Below, piece by piece: positions 36,789 to 48,660 of a stretch of DNA of 64,000 nucleotides (its first letter is position 1; every line of letters begins with the position of its first letter). Location: NCBI RefSeq assembly GCF_023278565.1, contig NC_064676.1:6324001-6388000 (forward strand), written 5' to 3'. This DNA is from Colletotrichum lupini (Eukaryota; Ascomycota; Sordariomycetes; Glomerellales; Glomerellaceae). The position numbers and the translations under genes were made by a program. The notes under the pieces are model-generated. The model saw only the letters and a list, made by a program, of their open reading frames with translations. It did no database searches and had not been told where the DNA came from.

Positions 36789-37928
36789 CTAGATCTTGAG
36801 AACAGCCTTTCCAATGTTCTTGCCATAAAACAGGCCCACAAATCCATCGGCTGCTTGATCCACGCCGTCCACGACAGTCGACTTCGACGTGAAGCTACCA
36901 TCATGAATCCACTTTGAAACGTTCTGCATATGCTCCGCGCCATACTTGGGACCAATGTTGGGGTCAGTCACGATGTACCCAGCCATGGTGACTCGCTTCA
37001 CGGTGATGTTGAAGATATTGGTAACTCCATAGCCCGTGTAAGGGCCTTGGACACGCGAGTACTGACTGATGGCTCCGCAGGCGATGATTCGTCCATACGT
37101 GTTCATCTTCAGTAGAACCGCATCTAGCGTCTCACCGCCGACGTTGTCGTAAAAGATGTCGATCCCGTCAGGTGCAAGACGGGCGAGGCCCTCGTCGACT
37201 GTCTCCTTCTTGTAGTTGAAGACAGCGTCGAAGCCGAGCTCACGGACGAGATAGTCGACCTTTTCGTCGGCGCCAACGGAGCCAATGACGTGTAGACCTT
37301 CGCGCTTGGCGATTTGCCCAACTACATGGCCCACGGCGCCGGCTGCAGCGGAGACGTATAAGGTCTCGCCTTTTTTGGGCTTGCCTATCTCGTAGAGAGA
37401 GGCGTAGGCGGCGAGTCCGGGCATCCCCAGGGCAGCAAGGAATGTGTCGAGCGGTAAGTTGAGAGGGTTCTCGATCAGATGGGCCCATCCAGCTTGCAAG
37501 TCCTCGGCGGTGGCGACGGCGTACTGGCTGATTGGGAATTCCCCCCTGACTATGGCGCCTTGCGGGAATCCTTCGTTTTTGGATTGAAGGACTTTGGCGA
37601 GGGCTGTGTTCGGGATGGGCTCATTGAGCTTGTAAGGGCCCATGACCGGCTTCTCAACCATGCGACCCTTCATGTACGGGTCGAATGAGACATACAGAAC
37701 TTGTACCAAGATGGAACCCCCCAGCAATTCCTAAATCAACGTGTTAGCAAAACGCCATAATTGTACTCCAATGGCCAAGCTGTCAATGACAGACGACTGA
37801 TATCCTTTGCGTGCGTGCATACTTACCTGGTCAAGATCAAAGTCTCTGCTCTCCACAGCGATATCCTGTCCCGCTACCGTGGGTGTCTCGTGGACCTTCT
37901 TGAAGATCAATGACTTGTTTGCCACCAT
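36789..37928 (-). CDS. Zinc-free MDR reductase, 2-alkenal/enoyl reductase type (347 aa)
   Basis: Exons 37928-37827 and 37730-36789 (GTAAGT donor, TTAG acceptor), 347 aa. NADPH-dependent C=C reductase of the leukotriene-B4-12-dehydrogenase/alkenal-reductase branch: SFDPYMKGRM near residue 50, a Rossmann segment AAAGAVGHVVGQIAK, then GADEKVDYL, and YDNVGGETLD. No zinc-ligand Cys/His set is seen. In two-PKS fungal clusters a separate MDR enzyme can serve as trans enoyl reductase, but this one belongs to a different branch from LovC by recognisable motifs, so it more probably reduces a free or tailored enone. It is divergent from the regulator gene. Specific substrate unknown. Confidence 0.85.
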
Positions 37929-39000
37929 TCTGAAGATGTATGTTGTCTCTCTTGGATCTCTCTAGCTAAGCGTGTAATTCAGTCTTGACTCTGCTAACAA
38001 AACTCTGTTCACAAGAGGGCCTATTGATGTAGTCTTAGAAGGAAGAACTTGTGATCCGTCGATCCGTGACAGTGGAAAAAGACCCGATCAACCACCCGGG
38101 CCTGTCATGGTTGTTTGACAACTGCCTTTTTTGAGTCAGTGGCTGATGGGCATATTACATGTATTCTATGCGATACCGCGGCGTAATGGGCCGATTGGAC
38201 CAAAGTACTTATCAACTCGCCCGTGGCGGGCGCGGCCAAGCCGAATCATGTAGGCTAGATCTGACAGACGTAAAGCCACCCCCCACGCCCTATGTCATGT
38301 CCAAAGCATTCAATCGAACCTTGCTTGCTGCTTCCATGGCTGCGCGTTTTCTTGCGTCGAACATTTCGTTCATGGTTTTCAAGTTCGGGTTGTATCACCA
38401 GAGTTGTGAGTTGCATTGTGGGATTGTGCCTACATGTACATGAATTGACAGGGGTCTGGTGTCTTCATGCTGGATGTCAAAGGGTCGGACAGGGGGGCGG
38501 ACTGGAGCCCTCAACCTACTTGAGAATTTCTTGACCATACGCGGGGTAATGCCGGTTAGGTTATCTCCGTCAAGTCATTGTCGTCTTAGGATGAGAATCC
38601 GAAAGTGCACATTCTTTAGGAAAACTATGAGGGAGACTTTTGTGAGTGTGAGAGACGGGAAGCCGGACTTGTATCTCGGTCAACGAGCAAATCCTTTAAG
38701 TGGAACAAGCTGGATCTCTTGCATCTAATTGGACTGACTACTCCGTAAGGTGCGCGTCCACGGCGTGATGTGCGCCCACGGAGGAACCACGCTATCAACA
38801 GACATAAGCCCAGAAGATGTACCTCCATCAAGTAAAGCGCTTACACAGCGCCACATCTCTGCAGACGAAGGAGTCAGGCTGCCTAGTATTCTAGTGAATG
38901 CCTGTGGGATGATGAGCAGATATAAAAGTGAAGGTGCCAAATCTTGTCTGCCTCATATTTGGGTGACGAGTTTTAGCTCGCCTTCCTATGGTTGGGACGG
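37929..39000. promoter_or_regulatory. Divergent region, reductase / regulator, with TATA box
   Basis: About 1.07 kb without a supported gene. A TATAAAAG at 38921-38928 lies 73 bp before the ATG at 39001 and is a good core-promoter candidate for the regulator. Other small frames here are not coding by any sign I can see. Confidence 0.5.
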
Positions 39001-40710
39001 ATGCCGAACCATCCAACAAAGGGTGGAAACGGGCAACTTCAACCAGTCGAAGATACATATTACCTTAATAACCTCGTATACGACATGAGCAATACCGAAA
39101 TACAGCCTGGGGAAGCTAGTCCAGCCCCTGTCACAGAGGGCCAGGGAAGCCGAGACCAGGCGGGGAACCACCCGAACAGGCAATTTAGGCTCCGCAACTC
39201 TTGTGACCGCTGTCAGGATACGAAGCTCAAGTGCTCTCAGGAAAAGCCGGCGTGTCGACGGTGTGCCCGACTCAGTCTCCCGTGCGTATACTCTCCGATC
39301 CGCCGGCTCGGCCGGCCTCGCAAGCATTCCTCCAATCAGCTAGAGGACTCGACTCAACAACAGCAGCAGCAACCCCGTCAGCAACGGCAACCGCCGCCGC
39401 CTCCGCAAACGTCAGCAGTAACATCTTCGGGTGTCGCAGGTGCGAGAGGAGGCGGCCAAGATGAAGATCACGAAGGCGAGGTTGCGAATATGGGACAAAG
39501 CCATGGTGGACCAGCAGCGTCTCTCCCTTTGCAGAAAGTTCCAACCCCAGCTTTCCACGAGACAATTTCGCCCTTCACAGATGCCTTCCTCGACGCCATG
39601 ACCGGAGTTAACGATGACAGGGCTAGCACGATAGTGATCCCTAGCGCCTTGCATCAGCCAGTGATAGACAGCAATCATCAGTTTGACGTGGTGATGGACA
39701 CACTGTTCACGACTGACCCGGCGTCTTTGGAGCCCCTCGCCGCCATCAGTTTGACCGAGACGACGTTTGAGGATCTCCAGAACTGGACTACCGAACCAAG
39801 TCATTACAACACCCCAGTGGACCAACACGAGCAGTTTGGAAGTGAAGCTCTGACTGGCACGACTAAACGCCCTTCGACTTCTACCATAAATTTGTCTGAA
39901 AGTAGCGCGGCTGCGGCGGTGGCAGCTGTGTCCGACATATTTGGCCCAGAAGAAACACCAATGCACTTTCACACACAAGCTCCCCCTGTTCCCACATCGG
40001 CATTAACCTCATCCTCTCTTATGTGCAGCAACGACTGTTACCGCTGTCTCAGCCAACAGCTTGCTGGTCTCAATAGCCTCACCAACTCCTCGGTCACCCC
40101 GAATCTCGACACGATTCTACAAATTGACCGGAACATGCAGGCGCTCACAAAGGGACTCCTTAACTGCCCACATTGCCTAGCAAACGACAGCAGCTTATTA
40201 CTACTTTCCATCATCATGGACCAGGCGACCCGGCTATTAGATTGCTTCATCGAGAAAGTCAAGCCCAATGTGGCTGTCGTAGATCATCAAAGCTCAATCC
40301 GAGGAGGGTCAAGTGCTCCGAACAAGAATACCGCCGGGGATGGCAATATCGGCGTGACGTATCAGAGCACCTACCGCAGCCAGCCCTCCGCGAGCGGAGT
40401 CGGACTGGGAAAGCTTTACATACCAGCGCCGGGGGCGACGATGGCGGCGCCCTCTCGCAAACAGTCATTGATACATACGACAGAGTTGCGGATAGGCGAC
40501 TACGAGGTCTTAGACGAAGACTTGAAGTTGACGTTTCTGAAGCGGCTTGTTTGCCACCGCTTGAGGATACTGGTTGGGATGTTAACAGACCTCCAAAATA
40601 CTACCGGAGGACATATGAAAGAGATGCAGTGCAGCGCGACTCTCGGAATGTTAAGAGGAGTCATGGAGCGGGTTGAGCGCCTGCGAGGGAAGATGTCGAT
40701 CAAGTGGTGA
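39001..40710 (+). CDS. AflR-like Zn2Cys6 transcription factor (569 aa), probable cluster regulator
   Basis: Single exon. The Zn2Cys6 module has Cys at 68, 71, 78, 85, 88 and 95 (C-x2-C-x6-C-x6-C-x2-C-x6-C), preceded by RLRNS and followed by the basic linker RRLGRPRK, exactly the AflR/AflR-like arrangement. A Gln/Pro-rich stretch follows (residues ~118-140), then a long acidic/Ser/Thr middle. The C-terminus from about residue 341 has the paired Cys and helical pattern of the aflatoxin-regulatory domain. AflR-type factors bind TCG-N5-CGA as activators of their own cluster. The start may instead be the ATG at 39085 (residue 29), still upstream of the zinc module. It lies in the middle of the cluster, beside the truncated PKS. 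Confidence 0.9.
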   Translation: MPNHPTKGGNGQLQPVEDTYYLNNLVYDMSNTEIQPGEASPAPVTEGQGSRDQAGNHPNRQFRLRNSCDRCQDTKLKCSQEKPACRRCARLSLPCVYSPIRRLGRPRKHSSNQLEDSTQQQQQQPRQQRQPPPPPQTSAVTSSGVAGARGGGQDEDHEGEVANMGQSHGGPAASLPLQKVPTPAFHETISPFTDAFLDAMTGVNDDRASTIVIPSALHQPVIDSNHQFDVVMDTLFTTDPASLEPLAAISLTETTFEDLQNWTTEPSHYNTPVDQHEQFGSEALTGTTKRPSTSTINLSESSAAAAVAAVSDIFGPEETPMHFHTQAPPVPTSALTSSSLMCSNDCYRCLSQQLAGLNSLTNSSVTPNLDTILQIDRNMQALTKGLLNCPHCLANDSSLLLLSIIMDQATRLLDCFIEKVKPNVAVVDHQSSIRGGSSAPNKNTAGDGNIGVTYQSTYRSQPSASGVGLGKLYIPAPGATMAAPSRKQSLIHTTELRIGDYEVLDEDLKLTFLKRLVCHRLRILVGMLTDLQNTTGGHMKEMQCSATLGMLRGVMERVERLRGKMSIKW

Positions 40711-41288
40711 TTGTGATGATCAAAGCAAAAGTCCAACTTGTAATTGTATTGTTGATCTTATACAGCGAACATTGATAGAAGCGTTTTTCTTTCTGAAGTT
40801 GCCGTCTAACGTCTGCGCCCCCGCCCCCGCCCCTCGAGAATTAGTCGGCAACATACAAGATATGGGGAAAAGTCTACACAATTACAGATATATTAGTATG
40901 CATATAGAACGAACTTCCCTGCTTTTCAATATCATACCATGTTGTATTAGTTGAAACCTATTCGCTGGTCACCTGACCTTACGGGATAATTAACGCCGGC
41001 GCACTGCCAAAATCTATCTATTCTATTCATCCAAAACGATTTTTAGAAGGTCTCTTCGAACTAGGATCACAGAGTAAATATAAATTCAATCCTATCGCTC
41101 TTCTCTGAGATACAGAGCAATCCATTGTATTGTAGCTCGATAGTTGCTTGCCCTATAGTGGTGAGATATATCAGTGCATTTATCAATTGGAACAAAGACC
41201 TTACTCCCTATCAGAACCCTACTTGAACAAAAGACAAAAAATCATGATAACATTGCCCCATTCTTTTGACAGCCCCTACTTACATGGA
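40711..41288. other. Convergent intergenic region, regulator / truncated PKS
   Basis: About 580 bp between two stop codons, moderately AT-rich, with a short CCCCCGCCCCCGCCCC run near 40820. No gene seen. Confidence 0.5.
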
Positions 41289-44200
41289 TTATGCCTCCGC
41301 TAACGCCTGACTTGCAATCTCGGGTGGCGTTAGCGCGCTCCTAGCCACGATCCTCGGCCCCAACTTAGCGAGCGGGCTCGGGCTCAGAATATCAAAAACA
41401 GACACGTCGCATCGTAGCTCCTTGAAGATCCAATTGCGCACCTCGACCGCCTTGAGCGAATCGACACCAAAGCTATACAGCGGCCTCTCCTCATCGATGT
41501 CGTCTGGACTGGCTGTCATGGCCGCCGCAAGGTTCGCCTTGAGAGCGCCGAGAACCACCACAACAGCCTCTTTCAACGTCTTTGCCCGGCTCAACCCGTC
41601 TCCGAGTCTCTCCGCGTTCGCGCCGTTAGGGTCTGCACTAGCGGCAGACGACCCAGTTCGCGCGATGCGGTGCTCGAACTTGCGGTCTTGGGGCCATGCT
41701 GCGCGACCGTCGCGTTTCACATCGTCCGTGATGCCGACGAGGAGCTGCTCCGGCAGATCCCTGGCACTCTGGCGGAGGACGGCTTCGATGACGGCCTGCA
41801 TCTCGTCGTCCGTCACCCTCGCCGACTCCCAGTGGCCATATTTTCTGAGGTAATCGTCGGCCGTAGACGTCGCATTGAAATGGCTCGCGTCCGTCACCAG
41901 CCCAACGTTCAACGTCGTCGCCGCTAGCCCCAGGGACCGACGGTGAAGCGCGATGGCATCCTCGTACGCGTTGCCCGCGCAGTAATTTGCCTGTCCGCTG
42001 TTACCGATGATGCCGGACATGGAGGACAGAAGAATGAAGAAGTCGAGGTCTGTGGGCACCGTGGAGTGGAGATTCCACGTCCCCACAATCTTAGGACGCG
42101 TCGCGGTGTTCCATTTCTCGATGGTCATATTCTGCAAGATGGAGTCTTGAAGGACCATGGCGCATTGTATCACGCCTCGAAGCCTTCGTCCGCTCGTTTC
42201 ACATCTTCGGATCGCATCTTCAACTTCTGAGTGTATTGTGACGTCGCATTTGGGAGTGTCAACCTCGCAGCCGAGATCGCGGATGTCCTGGATGGCGTCT
42301 TCTTGCCTAGCGTTCACGACGCCAGACCGCGATAGAAGGACCAAGTGCCGAGCGCCATGAAGAGCCATGTTCTTCGCGATAGTTAGGCCGAGAGCACCTA
42401 GGCCACCGGAGATGAGGTAACTTGCGTCGGCATCCAATTGGGGCGGAGCCGGCGGTCGCGGTAAAACCGGCACCACGGCTTTTTCCCCAAGCTCGATGAC
42501 AATGTTGCCCTGCTCGACGGTAGCTGAGGATAAGATGTCGCTCAGGTCTTTCACGGCGCGTACACTAGTCACAAGAGACCGTTCTTTCACAAGTCCGGAC
42601 CGCAAGAATCCGAACGCCATCGCGAGCAGCCGGGCGCGCCTCTCATGGGGGAGCTGTCTGACATCGACAGACGAGATGGAGGCGTTGCGCTCGAATACAG
42701 CGGCGCTAATGTCCTGGGGACGAGCCCTATCGGTGCCGATGCGTACGAACCGGCCCCAGGAAGCAACCGTCTTCGTGGCTGAGTACAATGATGTGCCCGA
42801 CGCAGCGCTGATGACAATGTCGACGCCGTGCCCGGAAGTTAGCTTCATGGCGGTCGTTGAGACGGTGTCACCGTCCTCTGCTCGGATGATATGGCTCTGG
42901 GGAATGTTGTACTCGGTCAATAGCTCCGATGCCGTCTCATCGTTATTGGCTGTGATATACACCGCTGCCGCACCTAGCTGTGTCGCAATCTGAAGGGCAG
43001 CAAGTCCAACGGCATCATGCACGGCGTGGATCAGGACGGTCTCGCCTGCTGCAAGACGACCAACTTCAACGATGGCGTGGTAGGCCGTCATGAAGCTCAA
43101 CGGTAGAGAAACGGCGAGCTCAGACTTGACATCATCCGGAATCTTCTGGACCAGGCTGAAGTGCTGTCTGATATGTGTCTTGAATGCGCTTTCATCAACC
43201 AGGACTACGACTTCATCACCAATTTTGAGGTTCGGGACCTCGGAACCAAGACGGACCACACGTCCCAGAGCCTCCGTCGCCATTGTGGTACCAAATTGGC
43301 CTGATGATCGAGTAAGGTCAGAGCCGTTGATGCATATGTGGCTGGTCTGGATCTCAATCCCCTCGTTGTTGAGAGGTTTACTCTGGGTTGTGTCCGCGAT
43401 CCAGACACCGGACCCAGCGACGTCAAACTTCAAAGGAGTTGAGTCCCCAGGCTCGCCAGCCGCCCACAATCCGCGTGGAACCGACTTCAGCTGACCAGAA
43501 CGCAACGCCAGTTCATGGTCAGAGGGCAAGTCTGCCACGGCCCGAGGAATCAGAAGCCTGCCTCCAGACTCGAGAAACTCCATCTCGTTATTCTTCCCTT
43601 TGTATAGGTCTTTCCTGCTAAGGCTCAACACCTCCAATGCCAAGTTTGTCTGTTCTTCAGGGCCGAGCTCCGAAGTCATAGAGAGATCTAGATGTGGGAG
43701 CACGATTTGCGGCACCTCGGTTCGAATAGTGCGCAGCAAGCCGGTGGTAGGGGAGAAGGCCAGTGACGCCTCACTTCTGTCGGCGATGCCGCCGTTCGTC
43801 AGCCATAGAAGGTACTTGGCGCCGAAAACCAAGGATCGGAACTCGTCCAGGTCTTGGGCAGTTAGATTGATTGTCCAAGGCTCATCGAACTCCAGAAGGG
43901 AGATAAAGATCTCAGATCCAGAAGTGGCGGCCTCGGAGAGGAGGCAGCTCTTGACCGCGACCCCTGAGCTCTCCAATTTCCGTTTCAAGACCTCCTGGAC
44001 TCTCAAAGCTGCCGTCGAAGGCGAGAGCCGGACAATCAGGTTGATCTCCGAAATGTCCAGCTTCTTCTGGACCTTTGTTGAGGAAACGATTGCGTTTTTG
44101 AAGTCGATATCAACCGGGGCGAAGCCGGCGCCACTTAGATTGTCGGCGGCAGACACCTTGTCTCCAACTAAAGCGACTCGACCACCGGGATGTAGAAGGG

Positions 44201-45386
44201 ACTTGATGTGAGACAGCCCGATGTCCCCATCACCATCGAGTAACTGTCGACTGTCCCCGATGACGATGTCAAACATACCCAGGTCCTCAACAAGTTGATT
44301 GGACGAATCCTCTGCTAGGGCTGCAGTTGATGGCACGTATATAAGATCGGAACTATTGGGCAGCGGAAATTGCATCGCTGCAAGCTGGGAATGCAATTGC
44401 CTTGCAAGCTCTTGAGACGGCGCAGCAAACTTGATGTCGGCGGCGCGAAGGCCTCGCTCCTCTTGCGGTGCGAAGATGGTTGCCAAAGATTGCAGTTCAT
44501 GGTTCTCCTCGGCATGAAGGACAAGAAGCCTCAGATCTGCTTCTTTATAGGTAAGAAGTTCCAAGTACGCAGCCAAGTCAGGGTTGCTCAGACCGGTGAA
44601 ACGGTCCTGACATCCACCTGCACAGAGGGCCTGTGATGCTACCTTGCCCGCAAGCGCATCGACGTCTTCCTTCCACTCAAGTCGGCCGACCCTCTTTGGT
44701 GTTTGAGAGAAGGGCGACGATGAGCTCTGAGACTTATCATCAGTGGATGATACCTGACGGACCACCATGTTCCGCATGACGATCTTGGGTCCCGACCAGC
44801 TCTCATCCGAGATGATGATATCGCCACACGCCTCTCTAGAGTTGGTCTTCCTCGCCTTTGAGAACCCGACGTACTTGGATCCCGCACCAGAAGGCTGGTC
44901 CGTCGCGATAAAGATGGTTTCGACCGTCACCGGAATGGATGCTTCGTCCATGGGATATCCTTCAAAAAGGGCGATGAAGATGAGGTGAAAGATTGCGTCG
45001 AGCGTTGCCGGGTGGATATGGTGCGGGAATTCGACGCCCTGTGGCATCGTAGACTTGGTGTCCGGGATGGACACAGTCGCAAGACCTGTTTGCTCACCCG
45101 GCAGTATGGTGGCGTCAACGACATTGGTGAACAAGGGCCCGTAGTCCATGCCGATAGACTTCAGCTGGTCGTAGAAGGCTGCGACATCAAGCTTCCTGGA
45201 GGCACGCTTCTTCATGTCCTCGAAGCTCTCTGCCCGGGCTTGCCAGTCCTCAATGTTGGAACCCGTGTCCTCGTAGATAGTGATGACAGTACCGGACGAG
45301 TGTTTCTGCCAGGTCCCGCCAGGTGGGATGGAAAAGATGGTCCAGTGATACTTTTCAGGGAACATTTCGTCTGGTCGCATGCTCAA
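41289..45386 (-). pseudogene. 5'-truncated second HR-PKS: DH(part)-(MT)-ER-KR-ACP
   Basis: An open frame of about 1365 codons with no intron or stop that begins inside the dehydratase. Present: the back half of DH with HPATLDAIFH (Asp motif), a methyltransferase-like stretch without a SAM loop, ER, KR (SGGLGALG and QANYCAGN) and ACP (FGVDSLK). Absent: KS, AT and the DH His. The first Met (45380) is only a few residues from the AT-rich junction at 45386/45387 and is an ordinary internal residue, not a real start. In ER the NADPH loop reads HAVHDAVGLAA instead of a Gly-rich SGGVG, so ER may also be impaired. Without KS and AT it cannot act as a PKS alone. The clean frame suggests a recent truncation, or residual use of the reducing part (less likely). 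Confidence 0.88.
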
Positions 45387-46182
45387 AAAAAAAGATAGTA
45401 TTTAAGAGGGGGAAAGCGATTCCTAATCCTCTTAATATTATTAATAAAAATAAATCGGCTATTACGCGAGAGGCGCAATTTAATAGTATTTTTAAAATAA
45501 TTAATTAGGATACTATAATAACTAAGAGTTCTAATTTTAATTTTAATTTTAGTATTTTAAAAAGAATCTTTAAAAGTTCTAGAGGTTCGTAATAAGTTTT
45601 TATATATTTCTTTTATATCTATAGTTTCTCTATTTAATAAAATACTCCTTTTTATTATTTTTTATTCTATAGTTAATAATTTATTTAATTTCGTATTTTA
45701 ATTAGTTTAGTTTAATAATAATATAATCTTCTATATATAAACCTCTTAATATAGGTTTAAGTAATAAAATATAAAAAATAGGATAGTATCGTATTATATT
45801 TAATAGCCTTAATTCGTAATTAATTGATAAGACTTTTTTAATAATTTTAAAAAGTCTAAGTTTTTTATAGTCTAATTTATCGCTTAGTTATTTCGTTTTA
45901 ATATTATAATAAAAGAAATAGGTACTATTCCCCTTTTTTAAAAATAGTCCTCTAATTTTTAATTTATTTACGTTCTTTTTTATATACTATTATATAAACT
46001 CGAGGTTTAATAAAGCTTATTTATAGACCTCTTTAAGTTTACTTACGTTTATTATAGCTTTTATAGCTTATAGTCTTTATTATACTTCTTTATATATTAT
46101 TAATTAAAATCCGTAATTAAAATAGAACGGGGATTTTCTTATACTTTTACTAACTATATTATTATATACGAACTAAGTTATT

Positions 46183-46370
46183 GTAAGAGATTAGGCTATG
46201 AGCACTTAACTAGCGAGGCTATAATATAGGTATGGGTGTATTATAAGACTAAAGCTTGTAGAGTCCTTCGTAAGGGCTCTGCTTCCTAGAAAGTTCTTTC
46301 GTAATGCGATCCGTGCACCGGTCGCTGAGTCATCGGCGTCCTGTCGCCGGCCGCATCCCGAATCCATTAT
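46183..46370. mobile_element. 188-bp GC-rich insertion not affected by RIP
   Basis: A GC-balanced patch, rich in CG, CA and TG, within AT-rich gypsy sequence. The flanks share AGTTATT (46176-46182 and 46371-46377), a possible 7-bp target duplication. It is short enough to escape RIP. No coding frame and no similarity seen to the 174-bp SINE-like element. Class unknown. Confidence 0.45.
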
Positions 46371-46507
46371 AGTTATTAATAAAAGTACTACCTAATTATC
46401 CTAGTTATAGTTTATATAATAACGAAAGTATATTTTAAGGATCTAATTAATCCTTTTTATTTATTTATTAGTTTATAAATAAAATAATATTAATAATTTA
46501 TAGTCTA

Positions 46508-48369
46508 ACGTATATAATAAGCGAGCTGCTTAGATAAGCGAGCTACTTACCTAACTATAACTATTTTATTTTCTACTTTCTACCTTACGTAACGCTATAA
46601 TATAACTATAATATTATAAACTAAAAAAACTTAATTAAACTTAGCGATCTAAGCTATTAAAAAAACCTTAAAACTAAGTATTTAAGTAGTAACTAAGATT
46701 TACTTAGTCCCTCCTAGGACCTTAAGTACCCGTTTAAAAAGCATACTTATATAATAAGATATTATATTAAACTTATAAAAATTAACTATACTTAAAAAAG
46801 AGAAGCTAGTTAAGTATATTCTTAATTTAGATTCCTAATCGTTTCCTCCCCATATTAATAATATAAAAAATATAGTTAATTAATTACTCGCTAATTATAA
46901 CGCGCTCCCCGTTAAGAAGCGCTAAGCTTTTAACTTTATTAAGCGCTAACTATAGCTCTAAATACGATTTTTTTATAAATATAATTATAAGAGGGCCTAA
47001 TACGAAGACCTAAATATAATAAATACGTAGTTTTACCTCATAGCGAATATAATTATAAAATATAATATCGTAAAGTCCGATATTTATAACTTTAATAAGA
47101 CTAGCTTTATAATAAGCTAAATTATATTTAAAATAGTCGTTATAAGTATAAAATGGCGTTTAAATACGAAAATAATATAGCTTAGTAATCGTAAATAGGT
47201 TATAATTATTTAAGCTATTAGCTCGTCGGGCTATAGCGTCCCGCTATATATTATTATTATAAATAAATATTACCTCTTTACTTAATATATAGAATCCGGT
47301 TTATTACGTAATTAGGTTATCGTAACGTTTAAAAACGGCTAAATAATAAATAAGAAAGGCCTAAATTAAATAAAATACTTTAAAGGGTATATAAAACTAT
47401 ATATAAAAAGTCAATATTACCTCCTTATCGTTAATAGATACGAAAGTTATTACTTTACGGATTTTAAATTATATTGTAAAAAGAATAATATCGTTACCCT
47501 TTATATACCGGCTTATTCGTCTTATTTACTATAGCCCTTAAATATTAAATATTTTAGGCCTTTAAAAACGGTATATAACTAAGAAATTAAAAAGAAATAT
47601 AACGGGGTAATATTTATATTATAAAAAAGGACTTCTTCCCTACGTTTTATAAAGTATTTATATAAGTAATTACGAAAAAAAATATTTAAAGAGGATTTAA
47701 AAGAGCCGGGCTTATGCTTTTAAATATAAAAAGTATATTATCTAAGCTTAATATAAAGTTATATACTCCAATACTTCTAAGATCCCTTTTAATAATATTA
47801 CTAGCCTAGACTTTTTAAATACTAAATAACTTAATAAAAGTATTATTATAATTATAACTTATTAAAACTCGAATTACTCGTTATTAAAATAGCTCCCTAA
47901 CTTCGATTATTAAAGCTATTAAGTATTTATTAAAAGGGGCGCGAGGATTTATATACTAAATTACCTTATTAAAATCGGAGTATTAGATCCTTTAAAAAGA
48001 GAATAACCTACTTAGCTAATATAAGAGGGCTAAAAAAACACGTCTTAAATAAAAAAGAAGTTTTATAATAGCTAATAAAGAAGACCTTTAGTTATAAAGA
48101 GAGGTAATAACCTAAATCGAAAAGGAAACGTATCGAAATAGTAATCGTTAATTAAGGACTAAAACGGGTTAACGATAATATAATATCTATAGAAATACCG
48201 GTTATAATACGTAAATATATTAAATTACTAAAAAAATATCTAAAAAAGAGAATACTAAATAGTTTTAATTAAATTACTTTTCTAAGTACTATTTTTTAGT
48301 TACGAATGTGATATAGTTGCGATTAGGAAGGTAGCTCGCTTATCTAAGTAGCTCGCTTATTATATATAT
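46508..48369 (+). mobile_element. Fot/pogo-family DNA transposon, copy 2 (RIP-inactivated)
   Basis: Same length (1862 bp) and layout as copy 1 (8173-10034), with TA at 46506-46507 and 48370-48371. The inverted repeats carry the doubled AAGCGAGCTAC motif. The transposase relic is readable: 'NYNALPVKKR*AFNFIKR' near 46.9 kb (HTH region) and FNKTSF at about 47.09 kb, with the catalytic Asp as AAT at 47094-47096. The second Asp is also lost here (LLIVN near 47.43 kb), unlike copy 1. It is inserted in the gypsy element. Confidence 0.85.
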
Positions 48370-48479
48370 TATACTAAGTTACGAAATTAGAGATTTCTAA
48401 AATTTTGAAATAAATAGCTTATCTTTATTTAAAATAATTTCTTTTAGTAAACCGTAGTTTAAAAGTATAGTCTTAGTAA

Positions 48480-48660
48480 ATATATATACTAGGTCTTTTA
48501 TAATACTTAATTCTTTATAAAGGATAAAATACGTAAACTTAGTAAATTAGTTAACTATAATTAAAATATTATTATGCTATATTTTAATAAATAGTTCTCT
48601 AGACTTTAGTAATTTAATAATAAAGTCCTATATAATTAATTACTATATTTCCGTTAGTAG
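48480..48660 (-). pseudogene. Gypsy integrase relic
   Basis: The minus-strand translation, through stops, follows the integrase-core order of fungal gypsy elements: an F-I-x-x-L-P-K-S-like segment, then Y-D-N-I-L-I-I-V-D-K-L-T-K-F. It lies downstream of the RT relic on the same strand, as expected. Confidence 0.6.

Noticed and set aside
37929..39000. Small plus-strand frames at 38159-38728
   Set aside because: Overlapping frames in a promoter region, no coding signature, no domain; they could not be extended by splicing.
45378..45386. The Met at the start of the truncated PKS as a genuine start of a stand-alone DH-ER-KR-ACP protein
   Set aside because: The residues around it match internal DH sequence and the adjoining upstream DNA is RIPped transposon, with no promoter or KS/AT.
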